Assembly (NCBI RefSeq): GCF_000213555.1
Contig: NZ_GL891979.1
Coordinates: 254,122-293,088 of the forward strand
DNA length: 38,967 bases
Direction: 5' to 3'
From: Dysgonomonas gadei ATCC BAA-286
GTDB taxonomy: Bacteria > Bacteroidota > Bacteroidia > Bacteroidales > Dysgonomonadaceae
The notes beneath the pieces are model-generated. The model was not told where the DNA came from, did no database searches, and saw nothing but the letters and a program-made list of their open reading frames with translations. The number at the start of each line of letters is the position of its first letter. The stretch's first letter is position 1. This document shows positions 17,080 through 24,473 of the stretch, piece after piece. A program made the translations under genes and the position numbers.

Positions 17080-18072
17080 TTAAGGATTATATTTGGCCTC
17101 CTTTAATATTATCAGGGCATCCGTATCTATAATGTTTTGCAGAGAAGCGCCTTTCTTTTTTGCATACTGCTCTACTATTTGCCAACCTATCCATGTCCCG
17201 ATTCTTCCGGGGGAATCTTTTGATACAATTGCTGTAAATGCGCCATCGTTTATAAAACGGGTGATAATCATATGATCGGTAGAATAGAGGTAGTTCTGTT
17301 TTACAATACTCTGCCATGTCGATTTTTCATTCTGTTTGCACCAGTCCGTCTGGGCTTTGGTATATCCTATGATCTCTTCCGCATTCTTTTCAGGGAGCAA
17401 CAGGGACAGTGCATATAGTATTTTCCCTTCATCTACCATCGCGGATAAGAGAGTCTGGTCTTCAACATCCGATTTTACAACATCGCTCATCAGCCATGCT
17501 TTCAGATAGTCCCTGACTAAATATTCCGGTTGCATTTGTTGGCGTTCGAATGGTTGGAAAAATTCCTTATATGCAGTGTAATTATATCCAAGATATTTAT
17601 CTATAGATATAGAGATAAGATTATTTATAATGATGGTATTTTCTCTGAAACCCGATACATGCATGGCAAATGCAGGTAATTTCTTCTCCGGCAGATTTTG
17701 TGATACGAGCGAAGATATATTGGATAATTCTTCTTCGTATGCAGAGATATTATCGAAAGTAGTTAATGCATCTTTGTATATTTGCATCAGCGCAGGATGG
17801 GAAAAGTAATCCCTGAGGGCAGGGAAGAAAGTAGCAGGATCACTATTGTCCATGGCTATACGTCCGAAGGCAGGAAGCAGGAGTGGATATTTTTCTTTCA
17901 ATCCGGATTCTTTTACGGCGTCAGGTTGCTGAAGATAATTGTATACATCTTTGTCGAAACGTATGATGGTTACTTTTTCCTGTTGCGATAGCCCACTGTT
18001 TTTCTTTGTTGTGCCTGAGCATCCAATGAAAGACAGGATGATAAAAGTCAGCAGATATACTATATTTTTCAT
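17080..18072 (-). CDS. gldB: GldB-like lipoprotein
   Basis: 330 residues. The N-terminus MKNIVYLLTFIILSFIGC is a lipoprotein signal with Cys18. The mature part carries GldB-type features: an early IIRFDKDVYNYL segment and the C-terminal PGRIGTWIGWQIVEQYAKKK, followed by ALIILKEAKYNP. GldB is needed for gliding and type 9 secretion in flavobacteria. Many non-gliding Bacteroidales carry homologs whose role is not settled, so function here is uncertain. It is divergent from a small rightward gene. On the minus strand a near-consensus -7, TACCTTCG, lies at 18098-18105, about 25-30 bases upstream. Confidence 0.75.
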   Translation of the reverse strand: MKNIVYLLTFIILSFIGCSGTTKKNSGLSQQEKVTIIRFDKDVYNYLQQPDAVKESGLKEKYPLLLPAFGRIAMDNSDPATFFPALRDYFSHPALMQIYKDALTTFDNISAYEEELSNISSLVSQNLPEKKLPAFAMHVSGFRENTIIINNLISISIDKYLGYNYTAYKEFFQPFERQQMQPEYLVRDYLKAWLMSDVVKSDVEDQTLLSAMVDEGKILYALSLLLPEKNAEEIIGYTKAQTDWCKQNEKSTWQSIVKQNYLYSTDHMIITRFINDGAFTAIVSKDSPGRIGTWIGWQIVEQYAKKKGASLQNIIDTDALIILKEAKYNP

Positions 18073-18095
18073 TTGTTTCCTTTTATGAATTCTTC

Positions 18096-18127
18096 TTTGC
18101 GAAGGTAATTTATATTTCTTAATTTTG
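18096..18127 (+). promoter_or_regulatory. Complete Bacteroidetes promoter for the 18170 gene
   Basis: TTTG at 18096-18099 (-33) and TAATTTTG at 18120-18127 (-7) are separated by 20 bases, matching the Bacteroidetes consensus TTTG-N19-21-TAnnTTTG. Transcription would begin near 18134, 36 bases before the ATG at 18170. It may also serve tsaD. This is the best-formed promoter in the window. Confidence 0.7.
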
Positions 18128-18169
18128 TACCACTTTTACAAACCATATAATTAAAAAACGCACAATATT

Positions 18170-18517
18170 ATGCTTTATTTTAAAGAAAATATTCCCAATA
18201 AGGATAGTAAACTGATATATATTTATAAGGATATAACAGTAATTCAGATGCAGAAAGAAGTAGAAATGCTAATGTTATCATTAGGGTATAAACATCTGGG
18301 ACAGGGATTATTCGAAAAGGGAAACCGGATGATGCGTTTGTTGTTCGGTGCATTTTGTAAATACTTTAAATTCAGAGTGCATATAGAGGATTATAACAAT
18401 GGTGAAGTGAAAGTGACAGTGTCGAAAGATACGACAGGATTGTCGGGAGGCGCGATTGGGGTGAATCAGGTGAAAACCGAATTTTACAATTTATCCCGGG
18501 CATTCCAAACAATATAA
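18170..18517 (+). CDS. Small protein, function unknown
   Basis: 115 residues, with no signal peptide or membrane segment. A mixed, basic N-terminal half leads into LSLGYKHLGQGLFEKGNRMM, and the C-terminal half, about 70-115, alternates charged and beta-like residues (FRVHIEDYNNGEVKVTVSKD) and ends in TEFYNLSRAFQTI. An alternative start at the internal Met of MQKEVEMLML would shorten it by 26 residues. It has a full promoter and lies 54 bases before tsaD in the same direction, so co-transcription is likely. I do not recognise a domain. Confidence 0.72.
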   Translation: MLYFKENIPNKDSKLIYIYKDITVIQMQKEVEMLMLSLGYKHLGQGLFEKGNRMMRLLFGAFCKYFKFRVHIEDYNNGEVKVTVSKDTTGLSGGAIGVNQVKTEFYNLSRAFQTI

Positions 18518-18571
18518 TAGAAACGATGTTATAAGTCATTGGATTTATAATATATAAAATACAATATTTGA

Positions 18572-19588
18572 ATGATAACCATACTAGGCATAGAGTCGTC
18601 TTGTGATGATACTGCGGCAGCAGTTATCAGGGATGGAGTACTTCTATCGAATATAATTTCCAGCCAGAAAGTGCATGAGAGCTACGGAGGTGTAGTTCCC
18701 GAACTGGCATCACGCGCTCACCAGCAGAATATAATACCTGTGGTCGATCAGGCATTGAAAAAGGCGGGAGTAACCAAAGATGAACTGACTGCGATTGCTT
18801 TCACGCGAGGTCCGGGACTGATGGGTTCCTTGCTCGTAGGTACTTCTTTTGCTAAAGGATTATCTTCCGCGTTGAATATTCCGATGATAGATGTAAATCA
18901 TTTACATGCTCATGTATTGGCTCATTTCATAAAAGAAGATAAAGACGATAATAATCAGCCTCAATATCCTTTCTTATGCCTGTTGGTGTCGGGTGGAAAT
19001 TCCCAGATTATCCTGGTCAGGTCGTACAAGGAAATGGAGATCATAGGTCAAACAATAGATGACGCAGCGGGTGAAGCTTTCGACAAATGTGCCAAAGTAA
19101 TGGGACTGGGATATCCCGGAGGGCCTGTTGTAGACCGTTTGGCTAAAGAGGGTGATGCAAATAAATTTAAATTCAACAAGCCTCACATATCGGGTTATGA
19201 TTATAGCTTCAGTGGTCTGAAAACGTCTTTCCTGTATCTGCTCCGCGATGAACTGAAAAAGGATACTGATTTTATAGAAAAGAATAAAGCTGATCTTTGT
19301 GCTTCCCTCCAAAAAACGATCATTGATGTATTGATGGAGCAATTGCGTAAGGCGGCCAAAGATCTGGGGATCAAAGAAGTTGCTGTAGCCGGTGGTGTAT
19401 CGGCTAATTCGGGGCTTCGGACTGCGTTTGAAGATCATGCAAAGCGTTTCGGGTGGAAAATACATATACCTCCGTTTGGTTACACGACAGATAATGCAGC
19501 CATGATAGCTATGACAGGCTATTTCAAATATGAAGATAAAGATTTTTGCCCGATGGAAGCCGCTCCGTTTTCAAGGGTGGTGATGTGA
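18572..19588 (+). CDS. tsaD: tRNA threonylcarbamoyladenosine transferase TsaD
   Basis: 338 residues, the ASKHA-fold subunit that transfers threonylcarbamoyl to A37 of ANN-decoding tRNAs together with TsaB/TsaE. Seen: the N-terminal GIESSCDDT, the glycine-rich TRGPGLMGSLLVG, the metal-binding H110-xxx-H114 in NHLHAHVLAH, LLVSGGNSQI, the DDAAGEAFDKCAKVMGLGYP segment and the C-terminal AVAGGVSANSGLR with YTTDNAAMIA. The length is as expected and all key residues are present. The partner tsaB/tsaE genes are not in the window. Confidence 0.97.
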   Translation: MITILGIESSCDDTAAAVIRDGVLLSNIISSQKVHESYGGVVPELASRAHQQNIIPVVDQALKKAGVTKDELTAIAFTRGPGLMGSLLVGTSFAKGLSSALNIPMIDVNHLHAHVLAHFIKEDKDDNNQPQYPFLCLLVSGGNSQIILVRSYKEMEIIGQTIDDAAGEAFDKCAKVMGLGYPGGPVVDRLAKEGDANKFKFNKPHISGYDYSFSGLKTSFLYLLRDELKKDTDFIEKNKADLCASLQKTIIDVLMEQLRKAAKDLGIKEVAVAGGVSANSGLRTAFEDHAKRFGWKIHIPPFGYTTDNAAMIAMTGYFKYEDKDFCPMEAAPFSRVVM

Positions 19589-19718
19589 TTTAATTTAATG
19601 TGACAATGAGATAATGTGCCAATATGCCAATGTTCTAAGTGGAGAATTATGAATTATTCGCTATTAGCTTTTGCCGCGTTACGTCATCGGCACATATATT
19701 TAAACTTATAATCCGACT

Positions 19719-20960
19719 ATGCCCATATACTTAAGCATTATCCTACTTGTAGTTGTCCTCGATTTTGTCTGGACTCAATACCTGGCGTATCGTAACCGTA
19801 AGCGAATGAGCCCTGATATACCTCCATTGCTGGAAGGGATTTACGATAAAGACGAATACGCCAGACAGCAAGCCTATCAAAAGATAAACAGCCGTTTTGG
19901 CTTGTATACAAGCCTTTTCTCTTTTATAGTAATGTTACTGATCTTGTCTTTGGGTATTTTCGGCTGGCTCGACGGGTTACTGAGACAATTTATAAATAAT
20001 GAAGTCGTTCTTACTCTGGCTTTCTTCGGTATAGTATATATTGTGAACGATATTATCACTTTGCCGTTCAGCTATTATGCTACCTTTGTGATTGAAGAAC
20101 GCTTCGGATTCAATAAATCGACTAAAGCTGTTTTCTGGTTCGACCAGTTGAAAGGTTTACTGCTCACAACTATTTTGGGGGGTATTATTCTGGCTCTCCT
20201 AGTATGGTTTTATGAAACCTTGGGTACATATGCATGGTTGTACGCCTGGGGCGCAGTGACCGTATTCTCTTTATTTATGACCTTATTTTATTCCAATATC
20301 ATAGTGCCTTTATTCAATAAGCAGACTCCGTTGGAAGATGGGGAGCTCAGGGGTGCAATTGAAACCTTTTCTCGCGAAGCAGGTTTTTCCATAAAGAATA
20401 TATATGTAATGGATGCATCTAAACGTTCCAGTAAAGCAAACGCATATTTTACAGGCTTTGGAGCTAAGAAACGTATCGTATTGTTCGATACTTTGATTAA
20501 CGATCTTAGGACGAGTGAAATAGTCGCTGTGCTGGCACACGAAATAGGTCATTATAAAAAGAGGCACACATTGCAGGGTATGTTCATATCCATCTTTTAT
20601 ACAGGAATTATTCTGTTCCTGTTATCATGGTTTTTGGATAATGAAGCCATTGCTGTGGCATTGGGAGGGAAAGAGGCTTCCTTTCATTTGGGCCTGATTG
20701 CTTTCTCTGTTCTATTCACACCGGTTTCTATGATTATAGGTCTGTTTTCGAGTATGCACAGCCGTAAGAATGAATATCAGGCAGACGCTTATGCTGCCGG
20801 TTTTGGCTTGGCAGATTCATTGATAAGCGGATTGAAGAAGTTATCGGTAAAGTCTCTGAGTAATCTGAACCCTGACCCGCTGTATGTATTTTTCTATTAT
20901 TCACATCCGACATTGCTGCAACGGATGGGGGCATTGATGGAAATTGATAATAAAAAGTAG
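19719..20960 (+). CDS. M48-family CAAX-protease-like metallopeptidase
   Basis: 413 residues, an integral-membrane zinc protease of the Ste24/HtpX type. Several hydrophobic segments are visible: about 2-20, 55-80, 95-120 and 145-200, plus two around 290-345. The zinc motif is HEIGHYKKRH with H274 and H278, and the third ligand is likely the Glu in RKNEYQADAYAAGFG, near 351. The length matches bacterial homologs of the CAAX prenyl protease. Bacteria lack prenylated CAAX substrates, so the likely role is membrane protein quality control. It follows tsaD by 130 bases of AT-rich DNA. Confidence 0.9.
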   Translation: MPIYLSIILLVVVLDFVWTQYLAYRNRKRMSPDIPPLLEGIYDKDEYARQQAYQKINSRFGLYTSLFSFIVMLLILSLGIFGWLDGLLRQFINNEVVLTLAFFGIVYIVNDIITLPFSYYATFVIEERFGFNKSTKAVFWFDQLKGLLLTTILGGIILALLVWFYETLGTYAWLYAWGAVTVFSLFMTLFYSNIIVPLFNKQTPLEDGELRGAIETFSREAGFSIKNIYVMDASKRSSKANAYFTGFGAKKRIVLFDTLINDLRTSEIVAVLAHEIGHYKKRHTLQGMFISIFYTGIILFLLSWFLDNEAIAVALGGKEASFHLGLIAFSVLFTPVSMIIGLFSSMHSRKNEYQADAYAAGFGLADSLISGLKKLSVKSLSNLNPDPLYVFFYYSHPTLLQRMGALMEIDNKK

Positions 20961-21055
20961 ATTTTTATAAAGTGTCGTTAAACCTTTCAGATTTATTATA
21001 TTCATATATAAACAGGGCTGAAAAGCAGCTATTCATAATCTAAAAAATAATGCCT

Positions 21056-22177
21056 ATGAAACGCTTTTATATAATTATCATTTCGTGCCTGATATTACTG
21101 CCTGTAAATATATATGCCCAGGGTGGAAAGAAAGAAAAGGTTAGTAAAGATATTTTCGGTAATACCATTATCGAAGATGAAGACGGAAATAAAACAACAA
21201 TAAAGAAAGATATTTTCGGCAATACTGTGATAGAAGATAATAAGGGCAATAAGAAAACAATACGAAAAGATATTTTCGGTGATACGATAATCGAGGACAA
21301 TAAAGGAAACAGAACGACTATCAGAAAAGACATCTTTGGCGATAAAGTAATAGAAGATAACAAGGGGAATAAGAAAACAGTACGAAAAGATATTTTCGAT
21401 GATACTGTAATAGAAGATAATAAAGGCAACAGGACGACTATCCGGAAAGATATCTTTGGCGATAAGGTAATAGAGAATAATAAGGGTTATAGAAAAACTG
21501 TGCGAAAGAATATCTTCGATGATACTATAATCGAAGACAATGAAGGTAATAGAACCACTATTCGGAAAGATATTTTCGGCGATAAGATAATAGAGGATAA
21601 TAAGGGCTATAGAAAAACGATAAAGAAAGATATCTTTGATAATACAATAATAGAAGACAACAAAGGAAACAAAACGAAAATAGGAAAAGATATCTTCGAT
21701 AACACGATTGTTGAAACAAACGGGAGAAAAGTAAAAATAGGCCGTGATATATTTGGTTATCTTCAATATGAGGAAAACAATAGAAGGAAAGCATATCTGA
21801 AAAAAGATATTTTCGATGCCTGGATTTTCACGGATGATAATAACAATGAAATAAAGTATTCCATAGAATTTTGGAAAGATATTCAGCGTGATTTCAGAGG
21901 TGATGAAGAAGAGACCTTTTTCTGGCTGATGGATATGTGCCATGGATTGACGGACTACAAAGAAGAATATAAAGTTGATATTTTCGGACATCTTCAATTC
22001 AGCAACAACAAGAATGAACGGGCGTCACTGTCTAAAAATATTTTTGATGAGATGGTTTATGAAGATAGTAAAGGGAATAAAATGATATATCCGCAGAATT
22101 TTTGGAATAAGATGCGCAAACATAGTTCGGATAAAAAAATATTTATGGATCATATACAACGCTATCTGTTCGAATAG
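21056..22177 (+). CDS. Exported KDIFG tandem-repeat protein
   Basis: About 373 residues from the ATG at 21056 (an ATG at 21050 adds Met-Pro). The signal peptide KRFYIIIISCLILLPVNIYAQ probably ends at Ala-Gln. After it come at least nine tandem 20-residue units of the form RKDIFGDTIIEDNKGNRTTI, then degenerate units with inserts to residue ~350. Each unit has an invariant-like [KR]-[DN]-I-F core, a hydrophobic pair, and an acidic-Asn-Gly turn, as expected for short beta-hairpin repeats. Units alternate between KKT[IV] and RTTI endings, giving a 40-residue higher-order period. No known domain was recognised. It heads a run of three genes for exported proteins. Confidence 0.85.
   Translation: MKRFYIIIISCLILLPVNIYAQGGKKEKVSKDIFGNTIIEDEDGNKTTIKKDIFGNTVIEDNKGNKKTIRKDIFGDTIIEDNKGNRTTIRKDIFGDKVIEDNKGNKKTVRKDIFDDTVIEDNKGNRTTIRKDIFGDKVIENNKGYRKTVRKNIFDDTIIEDNEGNRTTIRKDIFGDKIIEDNKGYRKTIKKDIFDNTIIEDNKGNKTKIGKDIFDNTIVETNGRKVKIGRDIFGYLQYEENNRRKAYLKKDIFDAWIFTDDNNNEIKYSIEFWKDIQRDFRGDEEETFFWLMDMCHGLTDYKEEYKVDIFGHLQFSNNKNERASLSKNIFDEMVYEDSKGNKMIYPQNFWNKMRKHSSDKKIFMDHIQRYLFE
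21131..21740 (+). repeat. Tandem 60-bp coding repeats
   Basis: About ten consecutive 60-base units inside the KDIFG gene, each with an AAAGATATTTTCGG-type core and a GATAATAAGGGCAATA-type core. Alternate units are more alike than adjacent ones, so a 120-base unit was probably duplicated. Unit boundaries are approximate to within a few codons. Confidence 0.85.
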
Positions 22178-22241
22178 GGAAATTTATTTATGGAATTTCA
22201 GTATTTTCATACTCTATCTAATATCAGAACGAAAAACACGA

Positions 22242-22835
22242 TTGAGTATGAGAATGTATTTTACTTTTCCCCTGTTTATGTCTTTTTGTTTGTGCATATA
22301 TTCCCAACAGAAGAAAGAAGTCAGACCATTTCACGTGAAAAATGATACACTCATAGAGAATCGGTTACTTTTGGATTCGAAGCAATTAAACGAAATAAAT
22401 ATTGAGGAATTCACGGAACCACCAATCTTTATAAGTACAGAAATACTCCCCCAATTTGTAGGCGGAGATAGTGTTATGGAGGTATTCTTTAATAAGAATA
22501 TCCGGTATCCCCGTACAGTAACCAAAGGGGAAGTGCAGGGTTTTGTTATTGCAAGGTTTGTTGTATTAAAAGATGGAAAAATTGATCCACAAAATATAAA
22601 AATAGTAACATCTCTTTCGTATGATTGCGACAGTGAGGTCGTGCGGCTACTACACAAGATGCCTCGTTGGATACCTGGAAGACAAGGAGGATTTCCAGTC
22701 CCTTTTTATCAGACTATAGGCGTTTATCTGGGAAAGAAAAAACTTAAGACAGTAAGACGTTTGTTGCCAGGCGAAAGTAATATGGATGAATGCAAATGGA
22801 ACAGTTATCACGAAATTATAGAAAAACGATATTAA
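22242..22835 (+). CDS. TonB C-terminal-domain-like exported protein
   Basis: 197 residues. A signal peptide is visible at the start (MSMRMYFTFPLFMSFCLCIYS). From about 65 to 165 it follows the TonB C-terminal pattern: PQFVGGDSVMEVFFNKNIRYP, then GEVQGFVIARFVVLKDGKID, then the MPRWIPGRQGGFPVPFY end. TonB uses this domain to touch outer-membrane receptors. This protein lacks the N-terminal membrane anchor and proline-rich spacer of true TonB, so it may be a periplasmic or surface protein using the fold for another contact. It is 64 bases after the repeat protein and 22 bases before the next gene, so the three are probably co-transcribed. Confidence 0.82.
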   Translation: MSMRMYFTFPLFMSFCLCIYSQQKKEVRPFHVKNDTLIENRLLLDSKQLNEINIEEFTEPPIFISTEILPQFVGGDSVMEVFFNKNIRYPRTVTKGEVQGFVIARFVVLKDGKIDPQNIKIVTSLSYDCDSEVVRLLHKMPRWIPGRQGGFPVPFYQTIGVYLGKKKLKTVRRLLPGESNMDECKWNSYHEIIEKRY

Positions 22836-22857
22836 TAATGGCCAAAACCTTTATACC

Positions 22858-23622
22858 ATGCTGAAAAAACTACATCTTACCTGTTTTGCTTTTGTTTTAT
22901 TATTTCCTCTTTTTGCTCAGGAATCGCAAACTATTCATGTGATGGTGGCTTTGTGCGATAATAAATATCAGGGTATAGTGAAAGTACCTAAAGGAATAGG
23001 CAATGGGCAAGATCCGAATTCGAATCTGTACTGGGGATGCGGATATGGTATTCGTACTTATTTCAGAAAAGGCTCTGACTGGAAGGAAGTAAGGCGGTTA
23101 AAGGTCGATAATATCCGCCTCGAACGTATTGTCTTCAAACATAAAACGAAAGATTACTACCTTGTAGCGGATGCTTACGACGGACAATACATAAAAAACT
23201 GTACAGAAGATTTCCTCAACTCATGTTCAGGAAGTAGGAAGGATACCGTAATGGTCGGGAAAACGGTTGTCGGCCTCAATGGGAATGCTAAATTACTCGC
23301 TTATATAGGGCATAACGGGTTAATGGATTTTTCGTTGGCAAATACTTATAGCAATGTAGATGGTAAAACGCGTGATGCGATAATCCTTGCTTGCTATAGT
23401 AAACGGTATTTTACGCCGTATCTGCGTTCAGCTAAAGCTAATCCATTGCTTTGGTCTACACATCTGATGAGTCCCGAAGCATACACTTTACATGATGCAA
23501 TCGCTACATACATCGCAGGAGGTACAAATGCTGCTGTGCGGGAAAGTGCAGCTGCCGCTTATAATAAATATCAGAAATGCGGGATAAAAGGTGCCAGGGG
23601 ATTGTTGACTACCGGATTCTGA
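22858..23622 (+). CDS. Exported protein with caspase-like His/Cys arrangement
   Basis: 254 residues. The signal peptide is about 1-20 (LHLTCFAFVLLFPLFAQE). The mature chain has LLAYIGHNGLMDFSL with His152 at the end of a hydrophobic strand, and 27 residues later RDAIILACYSKRYF with Cys179 at the end of a second hydrophobic strand. Strand-His-Gly followed by strand-Cys is the layout of clan CD cysteine peptidases (caspases, gingipains). The His is followed by Asn-Gly rather than Gly directly, so this is inference, and the fold could be related but inactive. Other Cys residues occur at 33, 61, 115 and 123. It is the third exported gene of a close run. Confidence 0.75.
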   Translation: MLKKLHLTCFAFVLLFPLFAQESQTIHVMVALCDNKYQGIVKVPKGIGNGQDPNSNLYWGCGYGIRTYFRKGSDWKEVRRLKVDNIRLERIVFKHKTKDYYLVADAYDGQYIKNCTEDFLNSCSGSRKDTVMVGKTVVGLNGNAKLLAYIGHNGLMDFSLANTYSNVDGKTRDAIILACYSKRYFTPYLRSAKANPLLWSTHLMSPEAYTLHDAIATYIAGGTNAAVRESAAAAYNKYQKCGIKGARGLLTTGF

Positions 23623-23643
23623 ATTATGTGAATCAGTATTTGA

Positions 23644-24422
23644 AAACTTTATCTATGTATATAGCTGATAGTCTTTAGCTGTTAGCAGATGGTTCTTTGA
23701 AGTATTGATTAGCAGGTTTGAGAATTAGCATATTAGCAAATGGTTGAAAAGGTGTTACGTTTGTTACTTTTTTGAGTGGACAATGGATAATGGACAGTTG
23801 ACAATTGAAAGTGAATGATTACAAGTGAGACACAAGTAGACAAGATACAAGCTGCTAACTGATGACTGTTCATTGTTCACTGATAACTGAACTGGTATAT
23901 GTGTTACCTTTGTTACTTTTTGGGAAAACTGTAGGGGCGAAACATCTTTCGCCCGTTAGTCATTGTGGGCGAATGTTTATTCGCCTCTACAAAAGCCATA
24001 AAATCCGTTACTTCTGTTACTTTTCAACCATATATAGTTAACGAATGCAAAATAATCAAGGTGAAAACAATGGAAAAACTGTCAGATGTGTCAGATTTTA
24101 ACCAAACATAGTTAATAAACGTAAATAAGGTGATAAATTATGAGTTTTAAGTACTGAGTTGAATTGTAGCGAAGCGTAAATCGGCGGAGTCAAAAACCGT
24201 ATTTCTGTTTACTGTGAAGTCACTTGTGCGATGGCCAAAGCTAACGGCTGACAGCTATCAGCTAATAGCTGAAATATGTGTTACCTTTGTTACCTTTTTT
24301 CACCTTAGCGCCTCTGTGTGAGCATACTGTTTACTGAAACGTTGCTGATTTTCAGGTTTGCCCTAATTCTTAATTCTTTATTATTCGTTCTTCATTAATT
24401 CCTGTTACCTTTGTTACTTTTT
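23644..24422. repeat. Noncoding composite repeat, copy 2
   Basis: This fills an 850-base gene-free stretch before cinA. It opens with TATCTATGTATATAGCTGAT, matching copy 1 at 14996-15356 with few differences, and shares with it GTAGACAAGATACAAG and the GTTCTTTGAAGTATTGA block in the same order. It contains GTTACNTTTGTTACYTTTT modules at 23754-23773, 23903-23921, 24007-24024, 24280-24300 and 24404-24422, a 15-base element also found at 11671-11685, and a double hairpin at 23930-23991. No convincing gene or tRNA was seen in it. Confidence 0.72.
23930..23991. repeat. GC-rich double-hairpin palindrome
   Basis: TGTAGGGGCGAAACATCTTT-type left arm (23930-23954) is an imperfect inverted copy of the right arm (23967-23991). 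Each arm is itself a hairpin: GGGCGAAA with TTTCGCCC is perfect on the left, and GGGCGAAT with ATTCGCCT has one mismatch on the right. It is more GC-rich than its surroundings. The structure resembles REP/BIME-type mobile palindromes. No transposase for it is in the window. Confidence 0.75.
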
Positions 24423-24445
24423 AACAGTAAATTAAAAGCAAAACT

Positions 24446-24453
24446 TATATTTG
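24446..24453 (+). promoter_or_regulatory. -7 promoter element for cinA
   Basis: TATATTTG matches TAnnTTTG and ends 20 bases before the likely cinA ATG at 24474. It lies just after the last GTTAC module of the repeat region. Confidence 0.5.
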
Positions 24454-24473
24454 TAATAACTGATAGAATAGAA

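Noticed and set aside
18974..19465. 163-codon antisense frame in tsaD
   Set aside because: It is a shadow of a complete, well-conserved gene.
21131..21740. CRISPR-like regular spacing
   Set aside because: The whole 60-base period is repeated and in frame with a secreted protein; there are no unique spacers.
21095..21997. 300-codon antisense open frame across the KDIFG gene
   Set aside because: It arises because the 60-base repeat unit lacks stops in that frame, so it stays open when the unit is copied; the translation is a low-complexity Ile/Phe/Tyr pattern with no start signal.
23623..24473. tRNA or other stable RNA gene in the long gap
   Set aside because: No cloverleaf or known RNA family pattern could be found by eye; only repeats are evident.
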